Part shown: positions 9,543 through 18,869 of the stretch, piece by piece
Numbering within the stretch: the first letter of the stretch is position 1
How the letters are laid out: the number at the start of each line of letters is the position of its first letter
NCBI GenBank assembly: GCA_964539785.1
Contig: CAZIJQ010000008.1
Coordinates: 1 to 58,103 of the forward strand
Reading direction: 5' to 3'
Origin: JABMPO01 sp964539785
GTDB taxonomy: Bacteria; Fidelibacterota; Marinisomatia; Marinisomatales; TCS56
DNA: 58,103 bases
Translations under genes and position numbers: made by a program
Notes under the pieces: generated by a model
What the model was told of the DNA's origin: nothing
Database searches by the model: none
The model's input: the letters and a program-made list of their open reading frames with translations, nothing else

Positions 9543-10700
9543 ATGGGAAAAATAATTAGGTTTTTAATCATATTCGTGAGCTGTGGAATGCTATTTAGCC
9601 AAACAGCCAGTATAACTAATGTAGACGCAGCTCAGCGAACAGATGGATCAAAGATCGTGGATATTTATTATGACCTGGCAGAGGATACACTGTTTACTTA
9701 TTTCCAGGTGGAGCTTGAAGTAAGCTTTGATAGCGGTAATAACTTCCAGAATTCCGAATATATTACAGGAGATGTCGGCAGTGGTGTTTTAGCAGGCATA
9801 GATAATCATCTGGAATGGAACCTGGGAACGGAATTTGGTGGAACGTATAGTGCACAAACTCAGGTTCGTGTTATCGCCACCGGTCATTTCATTGAAGTGT
9901 CATTCCCGTTTGTTGTTGTTACTGCAGGGAATTATACTTACGACTACGATGATGAAATCAGGAATATTGCCTACGACTACGAGATAATGACCTATGAAGT
10001 GACCAACGCTGACTATGCCGAATTTCTGATTAATGCTTACAATGATGGCTCTGTTTGGCTGAGTGGAGATGAAGTCCGAGGTTTTTACGAAGGTGACAAT
10101 CATAATGGTCCAGGTGATTATAATTTTCTGGCGATGTGGAATAGTCGGGTCAACTGGAACGGGACTACTTTCCTGGTTGAGGAAGGCTATGGGAACCATC
10201 CGGTAACGGGCGTATCGTGGTTTGGCAGCTGGAAATTTGCCGAATACTACGCATTGCGTTTACCTACGCAGGAAGAATGGGAAAAAGCTGCCCGGGGAAA
10301 TACGGGATTTAATTATCCCTGGGGTGAAAATATTGACAGCACAAATGCTAATTATCAATTCAGTGGTGATCCTTATGACAATGGGACAACACCGGTTGGT
10401 TTCTTTGACGGGAATATTAATGATGGTTTTCAAACAACTGATAGCCCATCGCCATTTGGTGCTTACGATATGGCCGGAAATGCTGTGGAATGGACTGACA
10501 GTTGGTCAACAAATCCTCAGGACCGGAGAGTTTTCCGTGGTGGTTCCTGGGAATGGGGGACCGGGGAATGTAACAGTAGCTGGATTGGTGACTGGTGGCA
10601 TCCCAGCAGCTACGGGTGGGGGACCGGTTTCCGCTGTGTGCGCACCATCAGCACTACCAGAGCCTCTTATTTATTGAACAAGTCTGGTGGATCAAATTAG
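9543..10700 (+). CDS. Exported FGE/SUMF1-fold protein, probably not a sulfatase activator
   Basis: A 385-residue protein with a signal peptide ending near LFSQ (about 20). A beta domain (about 22-115) typical of the group comes next. The formylglycine-generating-enzyme fold (about 120-370) is shown by YEVTNADYAEFL, HPVTGVSWFGSWKFAEYYALRLPT in two adjoining pieces, EEWEKAARG, YDMAGNAVEW, RGGSWEWG and GFRCVR. The copper/redox cysteine pair of true FGE, normally five residues apart, is missing; only Cys343 and Cys365 occur in the core. FGE-fold proteins without those cysteines serve structural or binding roles, such as GldJ/GldK of gliding and T9SS systems. It is not a clear lipoprotein, so it is not called GldK. 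It lies 13 nt before the giant T9SS cargo gene. Confidence 0.82.
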   Translation: MGKIIRFLIIFVSCGMLFSQTASITNVDAAQRTDGSKIVDIYYDLAEDTLFTYFQVELEVSFDSGNNFQNSEYITGDVGSGVLAGIDNHLEWNLGTEFGGTYSAQTQVRVIATGHFIEVSFPFVVVTAGNYTYDYDDEIRNIAYDYEIMTYEVTNADYAEFLINAYNDGSVWLSGDEVRGFYEGDNHNGPGDYNFLAMWNSRVNWNGTTFLVEEGYGNHPVTGVSWFGSWKFAEYYALRLPTQEEWEKAARGNTGFNYPWGENIDSTNANYQFSGDPYDNGTTPVGFFDGNINDGFQTTDSPSPFGAYDMAGNAVEWTDSWSTNPQDRRVFRGGSWEWGTGECNSSWIGDWWHPSSYGWGTGFRCVRTISTTRASYLLNKSGGSN

Positions 10701-10713
10701 ATAGATCGCGCCA

Positions 10714-13700
10714 ATGCGGAATCTGCTGATTATATCGATTATTCTTTTAAGCTGTCTTTGGGCACAATCTGATACTACCGTTGTCGTTTCAGGTGAATCA
10801 GGAATTTTCACTACAGATGCAAGTGATCCATTTGTGGACTGGTTCAACCCTGATATGGGCGATTCTTTCCAGGTCAATGAACAATTTACTGGTTCATGGG
10901 ATGCGACAGATGAAGAGTTATCAGCTACTCCTGTTACGATTTACTATAGCATTGGTATTGGCACTATCTTTACAATAGTAGAGGAGGATTTACTTAATAA
11001 TTTTACCACAACCTTAACTGCGCCGGCTACAGCTACAGAATTTTTACGCATCGCCATTCGTGTCAGGGATCAATTCGGAAATGCAGGCTGGGATTATACT
11101 CAGGGTTATATCAACGTCGGGGATGGGGGAACTGGCGACACAACCACCACCGTAACTGGTCTTTCCGTTGGTTTTACCATTGATACACAAGAGCCATCAG
11201 TAACTTTGACAGCGCCAGATGTCGCTGCAGCGTTTGGCGTGGGTGAATCGGTTCCCTGCACTTGGACTGCCAGTGATAACAGCTTCGGCGCTACGCCTAT
11301 TGCTATAGGGATTACTACCAAAATTGGCGACAGTATTTCTGTGCTTTTGAGTGATATCGACAATTCAAGCAGTGCAGCTTTTATTTTGCCAGCTGTAGAA
11401 ACTTGGTATGGCCGGGTGTTTGTGATAGCAAAAGATGAATATGGTAATGTGTCCTATGATGGCAGCGACCAGTACCTGACCTTTGGAAATCCTGGTAGTG
11501 CCATTGATTCAACTACCGTCGTTTCCAATATTTCAGCCAATATTACGGTTGATGCCAGCGATCCTATCGTCAACTTGTTTACGCCCAATGGCGGAGATAC
11601 GTACCTGGAGGAAACTAATTTTAATGTTGCCTGGGACGCGACCGATGAGTTGCTGGATACGGATCCGATTTCTATCTACATGTCTACTACAATTGGTGGG
11701 ATATTTGAAAATCAAGCCGATTTTTTACTTAATGATGGCCTGGAGGTTATAACAGCTCCGCTGGGACCGGTGGATTTTGGTCAGATTCGCGTTGCTGCCA
11801 GGGATCATTATGGCAATGTTGGACAAGATCAAAGCGATGGCTATTTCACTGTATTCGAATCCGGAACTGGCGCTATTCAGGGTTATCTGCACACCAATCG
11901 TACATTCAGTGGTACCCTTTATCTTTCATTATGGTTTCCCGGCCGTGACCCGGAAATACATAGCCCCGATCGTGAACAGCCATCTTTTCTGGTCAATATT
12001 AATGCTGGTGATTCTTTATTATACTCATTCGCAAACCTGTTGCCGGGAACAGGTTATTCGATCCGGGCATTCATCGACCAGACCGGCTCAGATAACTCAA
12101 GCACTGATTCATGTGACTATGGTCATGATTTGTCGGGTTATTCAACCTTAATAACAGTCACATCCGATCTGGTGACCGAAAATACTGATATTGATCTGAT
12201 TGATTGCGAAGATTTTTACAATGGGGATTTTTCATTAAAATTCGATGGAATCGATGATTATCTTGAAATTCCTGATGCTCCCGAACTGAACCCTGATACA
12301 GCGTTAACGATCTGCGCTTGGGTCAAACCCCAATTGTGGAATAATACCGGGCATATTGTCAGCAAAGGGAGTGGTAGTAATCAATATTCCCTGAGAGCCG
12401 ATACGAATCAATTTGTATTTGAAATTAACGGTGCCGGTCCGATTTCAATGAGTCTGCCGCCGCTGGGAGCCTGGACATTTATCAGCGCCGTGTTCAAGAA
12501 TAACAGTTTGGATTTGTATGGTAATGGAATTTTACAATCTTCTACCGATATTTCCAGCCCTCTGGATCCCAATCCCGATCCATTATTTATCGGCCGAAAA
12601 TCTTCTGGTTCGCCTGAAGCAGATGCATTCAATGGATTAATAGATTATGTAAGCATTTGGAACCGTGGTCTTACAAATGCTGAAATTATTTCCGTTATGG
12701 AAAATGGAGTTGATCCGCTCACTGCAAATAATCTAAGCGGTTACTGGAATTTTGTAGAAGGCATTGCTAATACAATTCACGATGAGGGCAATTTCGCAAA
12801 TCACGGCCAGCTACATGGAGTGGACTGGGACACTAGTGTCCATTTTATTGAACCGGATTTGCCACCAGGATTACCACAGAATTTCAACGCTAGTTCCAGC
12901 GATCAAAGCGCTTATTTAACCTGGTCTATCAATCGGGAATATGATATTTCTTATTACTCTATATTCCGGGATACTTCGGTTGCAAACCCGCAATTCATTG
13001 ATCAGGTTCCGCATCCTGATAATGGCTACATCAACGTAGGCCTGGAGAATGGTAAATCCTATTATTACTGGATAACTGCGGTCGATATCACAGGTAATTC
13101 CAGCGATACAGCAGGTTTTAATATTGTCATTCCTAATGGACCACCTGCCTGGACCGGTTTGACGGACACCAGTTTTTATGAGGACGATTCACTGGGAATA
13201 CTCCTCGACCCGCTGATATTTGATGACAGCGATCATGATTCAACACTGGTCATTCAGGTTAGTCCGGGCAGCGATATTTTCAGCTCCTATAATGCCGATA
13301 ATTATCAAGTAAAATTTGTTTCACTACCGGATTCCAGTGGTTACACCGAGCAATTTATTATCAGCGCCAGCGATCCTATGGGATTAGTAGCCCGGGATTC
13401 GTTTTTCGTTTCAGTTATCCCGGTGAATGACCCACCTGTGATCATCTCTCCAGCCGTACAGAGCCCCACGGAAGGCTATCGATTTGTTTACCAGGCCATT
13501 GGTACTGATATAGAAAATTCAACTTTGATCTGGACTTTCACTGATTTGCCCTCCTGGCTTGATTCTGACGCCGACAGTCTGTTCGGAATTCCACCCGAAA
13601 GCGCACCGGATACATTGTTTCATATTCATCTTTCCGACGGTGAACTGACCGATTCGATGGATGTTATCCTGAACATCAATCATGTTGATAACCTACCAGT

Positions 13701-16104
13701 AATTACTTCACCTCTGCAGGTGAATGCTGTCGAAGATGAATATTTCTATTACCAGGCCATTGGTAGTGATCCGGAAGGTGCAACGTTAGCCTGGACATTT
13801 GATATGGCTGCAAATTGGTTGACTGCTAATTCAGATAGCATCTTTGGCTATCCCCGGGAAGGTGATGCGGATACCAGTTTTCGAATTATCGCCAGTGACG
13901 GAAACCTGTCAGATACCGCTTATGTCATTTTGTTGGTTGAGGCTGTAAACGATCCGCCAAGCATTACTTCAGCCAATGCTATAACTGCAATTGAAGATGA
14001 TTTAATGGTTTATCATGCTACTGCCCAAGATCCGGATAATACTGTTCTGAATTATTCTTTCATTGATCTACCGACCTGGCTGACTGCCAATAGCGATAGT
14101 GTTTTTGGAATCCCCGATTATTATAATAATGACACATCCTTTATGATTATCGCAGATGATGGTATTCTCGCCGACACTCTCGATGTAAGCGTTACAATTC
14201 AACTGGTAAATGATTACCCGGTATTAATACTGGATATTGATGCTGCAGAAAAACACGGTGATTTCACTTTCAATCTGCAGGCCACCGATGAGGAAACTCC
14301 TTCGGTGGCAGTTTCTTTTGAGTACTCAATTGATAATATAAACTGGGTAATTCCTGCCATTCTATCGTCAGGGAATGATTTTTATTCCTGGGCTTCTGCC
14401 GCAGATTTTCCGGACGATTTCCAACCCCAGGTCTGGCTGAAAGCCATTGGCTCGGATGGGAGTAATGCAACCACTGTTGTTTCTCCATCGTTCAGCATCG
14501 ATAATCACATTGGTTCCCTGGAAATTGATCTGAATACTTCCACGGAATTTAATGAACAGGTTACCGTACCGTATCTTATTAGCGATGCAACTAACGATAT
14601 TTACTCATTAACGGCAGCTTTTATTATTGATGATGGTCTGGGCTGGCGGGCTGCCACCGTTTCCGGACTCCAAACACAAATTGATCCATCAAATTACTCA
14701 GGAAGTTTAAACTGGGATTCAGATGCTGACTTACCTGATTTATATATTGATGCCCAATTTGCGTTATTACCAAGCGATGACTGGCAGACTGGAGCGGGTG
14801 ATACAGTACAATTGTTGATCGATAATCAGAACTTGGTAACCCTGACAAATTTCAGCGCCGCAGATTTTGATGCTGTAAACTGGTTTACTGAGTTTCAGTT
14901 AGGTTTTGACCTACCAGTCGATACGACTTCATTTAACAGCGGTATTCGCCTTATTGGTGATAATCAGGGAAATATTCCCCTCGATTTCAATTATGATTCT
15001 CAAAATCAAGTAATTTCAATATCTCCGCAAGAATGGTTTCATGCAAATGACACCATACGGCTGGAAATCAATGATAATCTGCTGGACCAAACCGGTGATC
15101 CCTTCGATGGCAATAGCAACGACATAGCTGATGGCTCGGCTGATCGGGTTGAGTACCCGCTTTATGTAAATATTTTGGGTGACTATGATCAATCCGGGGA
15201 AGTAGAATTCGATGACTTGGTAGTATTCCGTGATAATTGGCTGACTGATTCGAGCCAAATCTCTGAGGAGCTGGGGCCAGCCAGTGGCCTGCCGCCCAAT
15301 CTCCATATTCAGCCTGACTCCAGCTTTGATTTTGAAGATATGATGGTATTTGTACAGATGTGGAATTGGTCGGCTGGATTCGAAAATTATAATTTTCTGG
15401 CACGATCAATCTTGAATGATGATATAATGAGCGTTGACGTATTTTATCCCGGTAGAACCCAGTCTACTGATGAAGATTTAATTGTTCTTTCGGTAAAATT
15501 AGATTCAGCGGTGGCTATGGGGGCGATGGAAGTAGTACTTAGCTATGATCCATCCATAATCAGTTTTAAGGAGATCAATTATGGAATCGATCGGGAATGG
15601 CTGAAATTATTTTATACCGATAATTCCGGAAAACTTACAATCAATCTTGCAGATTTAGGTGGTACACGCAATCAGATGGTATTAAATCTGCTTTCGATCA
15701 AATTCAGTAAAATAATTTCCACCGAAACGAGTGTAATCATCAATTCCGATATCAGGAATCAATCCGGCATACCTGTCCAGATTATGCAAAAAGAATATTA
15801 TTTCGATACCGATGCCCCGGTTCCGACAAAGTATGCATTACATCAAAATTATCCAAATCCATTTAATCCGGAAACAACTATAAAATATGAACTACCGTTG
15901 GATGGTTCTGTCCGTCTGACAATTCACAATATATTGGGCCAGGAAGTTATCCGTCTGGTGGATGGTTGGCAATCAGCCGGCTATAAAACGGTTAGTTGGA
16001 ATGGATTGAATAGTACGGGTACACAGGTGAGTGGCGGCATGTATTTTTTAAGAATGGAGACTAATTCATTCAATGCGGTTCGCAAGCTTATATTGCTGAA
16101 ATAA
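10714..16104 (+). CDS. Giant T9SS-exported modular surface protein (Ig, LamG, Fn3, He_PIG, dockerin/cohesin-like)
   Basis: A 1796-residue protein with a signal peptide ending at LWAQ (18). In order: three Ig-like repeats of about 115 residues (about 25-390; each has a DATD or DNS turn and a DxYGNV or DQFGNA motif), a carboxypeptidase-regulatory-like segment (about 390-500), a LamG/concanavalin-like sandwich (about 505-700; FSLKFDGIDDYLEIPD), an Fn3 domain (about 717-800), a cadherin-like stretch, and three putative-Ig (He_PIG) repeats starting near 903, 990 and 1078. Then come beta domains, a dockerin-like segment (about 1485-1555; GDYDQSGEVEFDD), a cohesin-like domain (about 1570-1700) and a type IX sorting domain (about 1705-1796; HQNYPNPFNPETTIKYELP, then GGMYFLRM). 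It is probably a surface adhesin or glycan-binding protein exported by T9SS. No catalytic domain was recognised. Confidence 0.88.
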   Translation: MRNLLIISIILLSCLWAQSDTTVVVSGESGIFTTDASDPFVDWFNPDMGDSFQVNEQFTGSWDATDEELSATPVTIYYSIGIGTIFTIVEEDLLNNFTTTLTAPATATEFLRIAIRVRDQFGNAGWDYTQGYINVGDGGTGDTTTTVTGLSVGFTIDTQEPSVTLTAPDVAAAFGVGESVPCTWTASDNSFGATPIAIGITTKIGDSISVLLSDIDNSSSAAFILPAVETWYGRVFVIAKDEYGNVSYDGSDQYLTFGNPGSAIDSTTVVSNISANITVDASDPIVNLFTPNGGDTYLEETNFNVAWDATDELLDTDPISIYMSTTIGGIFENQADFLLNDGLEVITAPLGPVDFGQIRVAARDHYGNVGQDQSDGYFTVFESGTGAIQGYLHTNRTFSGTLYLSLWFPGRDPEIHSPDREQPSFLVNINAGDSLLYSFANLLPGTGYSIRAFIDQTGSDNSSTDSCDYGHDLSGYSTLITVTSDLVTENTDIDLIDCEDFYNGDFSLKFDGIDDYLEIPDAPELNPDTALTICAWVKPQLWNNTGHIVSKGSGSNQYSLRADTNQFVFEINGAGPISMSLPPLGAWTFISAVFKNNSLDLYGNGILQSSTDISSPLDPNPDPLFIGRKSSGSPEADAFNGLIDYVSIWNRGLTNAEIISVMENGVDPLTANNLSGYWNFVEGIANTIHDEGNFANHGQLHGVDWDTSVHFIEPDLPPGLPQNFNASSSDQSAYLTWSINREYDISYYSIFRDTSVANPQFIDQVPHPDNGYINVGLENGKSYYYWITAVDITGNSSDTAGFNIVIPNGPPAWTGLTDTSFYEDDSLGILLDPLIFDDSDHDSTLVIQVSPGSDIFSSYNADNYQVKFVSLPDSSGYTEQFIISASDPMGLVARDSFFVSVIPVNDPPVIISPAVQSPTEGYRFVYQAIGTDIENSTLIWTFTDLPSWLDSDADSLFGIPPESAPDTLFHIHLSDGELTDSMDVILNINHVDNLPVITSPLQVNAVEDEYFYYQAIGSDPEGATLAWTFDMAANWLTANSDSIFGYPREGDADTSFRIIASDGNLSDTAYVILLVEAVNDPPSITSANAITAIEDDLMVYHATAQDPDNTVLNYSFIDLPTWLTANSDSVFGIPDYYNNDTSFMIIADDGILADTLDVSVTIQLVNDYPVLILDIDAAEKHGDFTFNLQATDEETPSVAVSFEYSIDNINWVIPAILSSGNDFYSWASAADFPDDFQPQVWLKAIGSDGSNATTVVSPSFSIDNHIGSLEIDLNTSTEFNEQVTVPYLISDATNDIYSLTAAFIIDDGLGWRAATVSGLQTQIDPSNYSGSLNWDSDADLPDLYIDAQFALLPSDDWQTGAGDTVQLLIDNQNLVTLTNFSAADFDAVNWFTEFQLGFDLPVDTTSFNSGIRLIGDNQGNIPLDFNYDSQNQVISISPQEWFHANDTIRLEINDNLLDQTGDPFDGNSNDIADGSADRVEYPLYVNILGDYDQSGEVEFDDLVVFRDNWLTDSSQISEELGPASGLPPNLHIQPDSSFDFEDMMVFVQMWNWSAGFENYNFLARSILNDDIMSVDVFYPGRTQSTDEDLIVLSVKLDSAVAMGAMEVVLSYDPSIISFKEINYGIDREWLKLFYTDNSGKLTINLADLGGTRNQMVLNLLSIKFSKIISTETSVIINSDIRNQSGIPVQIMQKEYYFDTDAPVPTKYALHQNYPNPFNPETTIKYELPLDGSVRLTIHNILGQEVIRLVDGWQSAGYKTVSWNGLNSTGTQVSGGMYFLRMETNSFNAVRKLILLK

Positions 16105-16155
16105 TTGGAATCATTTTCTGCATAATTTCATATACATCAGGTAAATTCGGCCACC

Positions 16156-16185
16156 TTGCCGGAGGAATTTTCGTCCTGATAAATT
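16156..16185 (+). promoter_or_regulatory. Predicted promoter of the porX operon
   Basis: TTGCCG at 16156-16161 and TAAATT at 16180-16185 are separated by 18 nt and lie about 27 nt before porX. An imperfect hairpin (AATTCGGC with GCC and GAATT, 16144-16170) overlaps the -35 region and could be an operator. A weaker alternative pair, TTGGAA and TCATAT, occurs at 16105-16133. Confidence 0.3.
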
Positions 16186-16212
16186 ATTTACCAAGCAGGT
16201 TTACACTTAATA

Positions 16213-17772
16213 ATGAATAAATCCCGTGGAAAAATAATCTGGGTTGACGATGAAATTGATCATTTGAAACCGCATATCCTTTTTCTGGAAGAAAAAGGAT
16301 ATATTATTACGCCAGCCACTAACGGCGGTGATGCAATAGTATTGGTCCAATCTCAGAATTATGATTTGGTGTTGTTAGATCATTTTATGCCAGGAATGGA
16401 TGGTATTGAAACGCTGCGTCAATTGAAAACGATCCGACCCAATTTACCAGTCATCATGATTACCAAGAGTGAGGAAGAGTGGCTGATGGATGAAGCCATT
16501 TCCGAGCAGATTGCCCATTATTTGATTAAACCGGTCAATCCAACTCAAATTTTTATGGCCTGCAAGCAAATCCTGGAAGAAACCCGAATCACCGAGGATA
16601 AGGCCACAACTGGCTATTTGCAGGAATTCCAGGAGATTGAAAGCCAACTGGATTCTGATCTTCAGATTGATGATTGGTGGGATTTGTATAATCGGTTAGT
16701 CAAATGGCAGTTGAATTTTGACCGACACAAAGACACTGGTTTGGGGAATATCCTCGATGAACAAATCCTGAATAGCAATCGTGAATTTGTCCATTTCGTG
16801 AATGAAAATTATACCAGTTGGTTGAAAAGAGATACGCCGCCGTCCCTGTCCGTTGATGTAATACCCAATTGGGTAAGTCCCATTTTGAATGATGGTGAAA
16901 AAGTGTGTTTTATTATAATTGACGGTATGCGGTTGGATCAGTGGATGACCATTTTGCCGGAGGTTGGACAGTATTTTGACTATCAAATTGACTACCATCT
17001 TTCATTATTGCCGTCAGCAACACCATTCAGCCGCAATGCCATTTTCAGTGGTCTTTATCCTGATGAATTATTGAAAAAATATCCCCAACAAGCTGAAAAA
17101 ATGAAACAAGCCGGGTCCAGTCTGAATCTGTTCGAGGAATTATTATTGAATGATCAATTAAAGCGGTCGAAGCTCCAACAGAATCGCGTCATGTATCATA
17201 AAATTCATACCATTGACGAAGGGCAACGATTCAATAACCACGTTGCGGAATACTTGCAAGTCAACTGTCTTGCTGTTGTTGTTAATTTTGTGGATATGTT
17301 GGCTCATAAGCGCTCTGAGTCAGATGTTCTTCAGGAGATGATGCCTGATGAATCCGGCTATCGCTTTGCAGTAAAAACCTGGTTTGAGAATTCCTGGTTA
17401 TTTCAATCCCTAAAAATACTCAGTAAAAGCGATTTCACAATCGTGATGACCAGCGATCATGGGTCAGTGCGAGTTCAGCGCGGAGCAATTGTGGGAGCTG
17501 ACCGGGAAACTTCCACCGGGGTGCGCTATAAATATGGTCACAATCTCAACTGCAAAGAAAAAAGCTCACTGGTCATAAAGCATCCTGCCGAGTATCGGTT
17601 ACCGGAATTTGGACCGCAAACTAATTACCTGATTGCCAAGGATGATATTTATTTTCTTTATCCGACCCATTACCACCGCTATCTGTCATTATATAAAAAT
17701 AGTTTTCAACATGGTGGAATCTCAATGGAAGAATTGATGGTCCCGGTTATTACTATGAAGGGTCGGGGGTGA
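16213..17772 (+). CDS. porX: PorX-type response regulator with PglZ domain (T9SS regulation)
   Basis: A 519-residue protein, matching the roughly 518 residues of Porphyromonas PorX. The receiver domain (about 5-120) has the acidic pair Asp12-Asp13, phospho-acceptor Asp56 (LVLLDHFMPGMDG), Thr84 and Lys106. A helical linker (about 125-205) leads into a PglZ domain of the alkaline-phosphatase superfamily (about 210-515), with metal/nucleophile-type residues in IIIDGMRLDQW (Asp237), SATPFSRN (Thr270) and SDHGS (about 415). In Porphyromonas, PorX is phosphorylated by the kinase PorY and controls T9SS genes together with the sigma factor SigP. A PorY-like kinase lies at 46721 and a T9SS cargo gene lies immediately upstream. 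It heads a housekeeping gene run in which intergenic gaps are 25 nt or less. Confidence 0.92.
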   Translation: MNKSRGKIIWVDDEIDHLKPHILFLEEKGYIITPATNGGDAIVLVQSQNYDLVLLDHFMPGMDGIETLRQLKTIRPNLPVIMITKSEEEWLMDEAISEQIAHYLIKPVNPTQIFMACKQILEETRITEDKATTGYLQEFQEIESQLDSDLQIDDWWDLYNRLVKWQLNFDRHKDTGLGNILDEQILNSNREFVHFVNENYTSWLKRDTPPSLSVDVIPNWVSPILNDGEKVCFIIIDGMRLDQWMTILPEVGQYFDYQIDYHLSLLPSATPFSRNAIFSGLYPDELLKKYPQQAEKMKQAGSSLNLFEELLLNDQLKRSKLQQNRVMYHKIHTIDEGQRFNNHVAEYLQVNCLAVVVNFVDMLAHKRSESDVLQEMMPDESGYRFAVKTWFENSWLFQSLKILSKSDFTIVMTSDHGSVRVQRGAIVGADRETSTGVRYKYGHNLNCKEKSSLVIKHPAEYRLPEFGPQTNYLIAKDDIYFLYPTHYHRYLSLYKNSFQHGGISMEELMVPVITMKGRG

Positions 17773-17797
17773 TCCTGATAATACCTGATTTTCGAAA

Positions 17798-18232
17798 ATG
17801 ATTGAAAATCACTTATTCAATTCACCCAGCGAAACTCAGCAATTTGCCGCCGATCTTGCGAAGCGCATCTCTGTGGGGCGTGTTGTTGCTTTAATTGGCG
17901 ATCTGGGCACTGGAAAAACGACTTTCGCCCAGGGCTTTGCCCGGGGACTTGGCGTGGTTGAGCAGGTGGGATCTCCGACTTTTAAAATTGTGAGTGAGTA
18001 TGTTGGCGATAAGCAGAAATTGTTTCATGTGGATTGTTATCGGCTATCCGGCGAAGTCGATTTTTTAAATATCGGTGGAGAAGCCCTGCTGAATCCTATT
18101 GGCGCGGTAACGCTGATTGAATGGGCCGATATAATTCAGGAAATTCTGCCGGTAAATACAATTTATATCCGGTTTTCCCGTTCCCGGGAAGTTGTTGATC
18201 AACGACAAATACAGGTCGAGGGCTTAGGTTAG
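17798..18232 (+). CDS. tsaE: tRNA t6A biosynthesis ATPase TsaE
   Basis: A 144-residue ATPase of the YjeE/TsaE family. With TsaB, TsaC and TsaD it makes threonylcarbamoyladenosine at position 37 of ANN-reading tRNAs in the cytoplasm. The Walker A motif GDLGTGKTT is at about 34-42, followed by the family segment VGSPTFKIVSEY, an HVDCYRL strand and the late LIEWAD motif. Length is normal. tsaB follows 1 nt later, so the two t6A genes are coupled. tsaC and tsaD are not in the window. Confidence 0.95.
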   Translation: MIENHLFNSPSETQQFAADLAKRISVGRVVALIGDLGTGKTTFAQGFARGLGVVEQVGSPTFKIVSEYVGDKQKLFHVDCYRLSGEVDFLNIGGEALLNPIGAVTLIEWADIIQEILPVNTIYIRFSRSREVVDQRQIQVEGLG

Positions 18233-18233
18233 C

Positions 18234-18869
18234 ATGAATTTCCTGGCAATTGAAACGGCCACCGCTATTTGTAGTGTTGCCTGTTTAAAAGATAATAAGC
18301 TGGTCGACAAGAAGGAAGCGACGATTCCACGTAAGCATGCTGAACTTTTACCTGAATTTTTACTGGATGTAGCAAAAAATTGCCCATTGAGTAGTGTGGA
18401 TGGGATTGCACTCTCAATCGGTCCCGGCTCGTTTACCGGTTTACGTATCGGTCTGAGTTTTGCGAAAGGATTAGCTTTTAGTCGCGGACTTCCATTGATT
18501 CCGGTGCCAACATTATTCGCACTGGCATCTGCTGCGACACAAGCAACTGGAATTTTTAAAACAATTTTGTATTCTCATCGTGACATTGTTTTCCATCAGG
18601 ATTTTAACAATAATAGCATGGGAATTGCTCCGGTTACCGAACCTACCGCAGCAAGTTGGAGTGATATCCAGCATAATTTTAGGGATTACGATAATATTTT
18701 TCACCATGGTTGTGATGAACTAAATACTTCCAGCATTGAATTACTACCGGTTATTCCGTCGGCAGTGGCGGTAGCCCGGCTTGCTCGAATTAATTATGAT
18801 GCCTGGGTTCAATCTAATCCAGCTGAATTAGTGCCGGAATACATATCATCATTTGAAATTGGCAAATGA
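18234..18869 (+). CDS. tsaB: tRNA t6A biosynthesis protein TsaB
   Basis: A 211-residue protein of the Kae1/TsaD-like ASKHA fold. The N-terminus NFLAIETATAICSVAC and the IALSIGPGSFTGLRIGLSFAKGL region (about 62-84) are diagnostic, followed by PVPTLFALA. TsaB is the non-catalytic partner that scaffolds TsaD and TsaE. The C-terminus ends in the usual PAELVPEYISSFEIGK. It overlaps rimI by 4 nt (ATGA). The order tsaE-tsaB-rimI is conserved across many bacteria, which supports all three calls. Confidence 0.95.
   Translation: MNFLAIETATAICSVACLKDNKLVDKKEATIPRKHAELLPEFLLDVAKNCPLSSVDGIALSIGPGSFTGLRIGLSFAKGLAFSRGLPLIPVPTLFALASAATQATGIFKTILYSHRDIVFHQDFNNNSMGIAPVTEPTAASWSDIQHNFRDYDNIFHHGCDELNTSSIELLPVIPSAVAVARLARINYDAWVQSNPAELVPEYISSFEIGK

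Noticed and set aside
9543..10700. GldK/PorK, a core T9SS lipoprotein
   Set aside because: The fold is shared, but the signal peptide lacks a convincing lipobox and no gldL, gldM or gldN follows.
13423..14220. Tandem DNA repeat or CRISPR-like array
   Set aside because: The three repeats are protein-level He_PIG modules of about 88 residues; the DNA copies are diverged and there are no uniform short repeats or spacers.
14270..15409. Several antisense reading frames of 70-113 codons
   Set aside because: They lie opposite a clear 1796-residue T9SS protein, lack ribosome sites and domain features, and are frame shadows.
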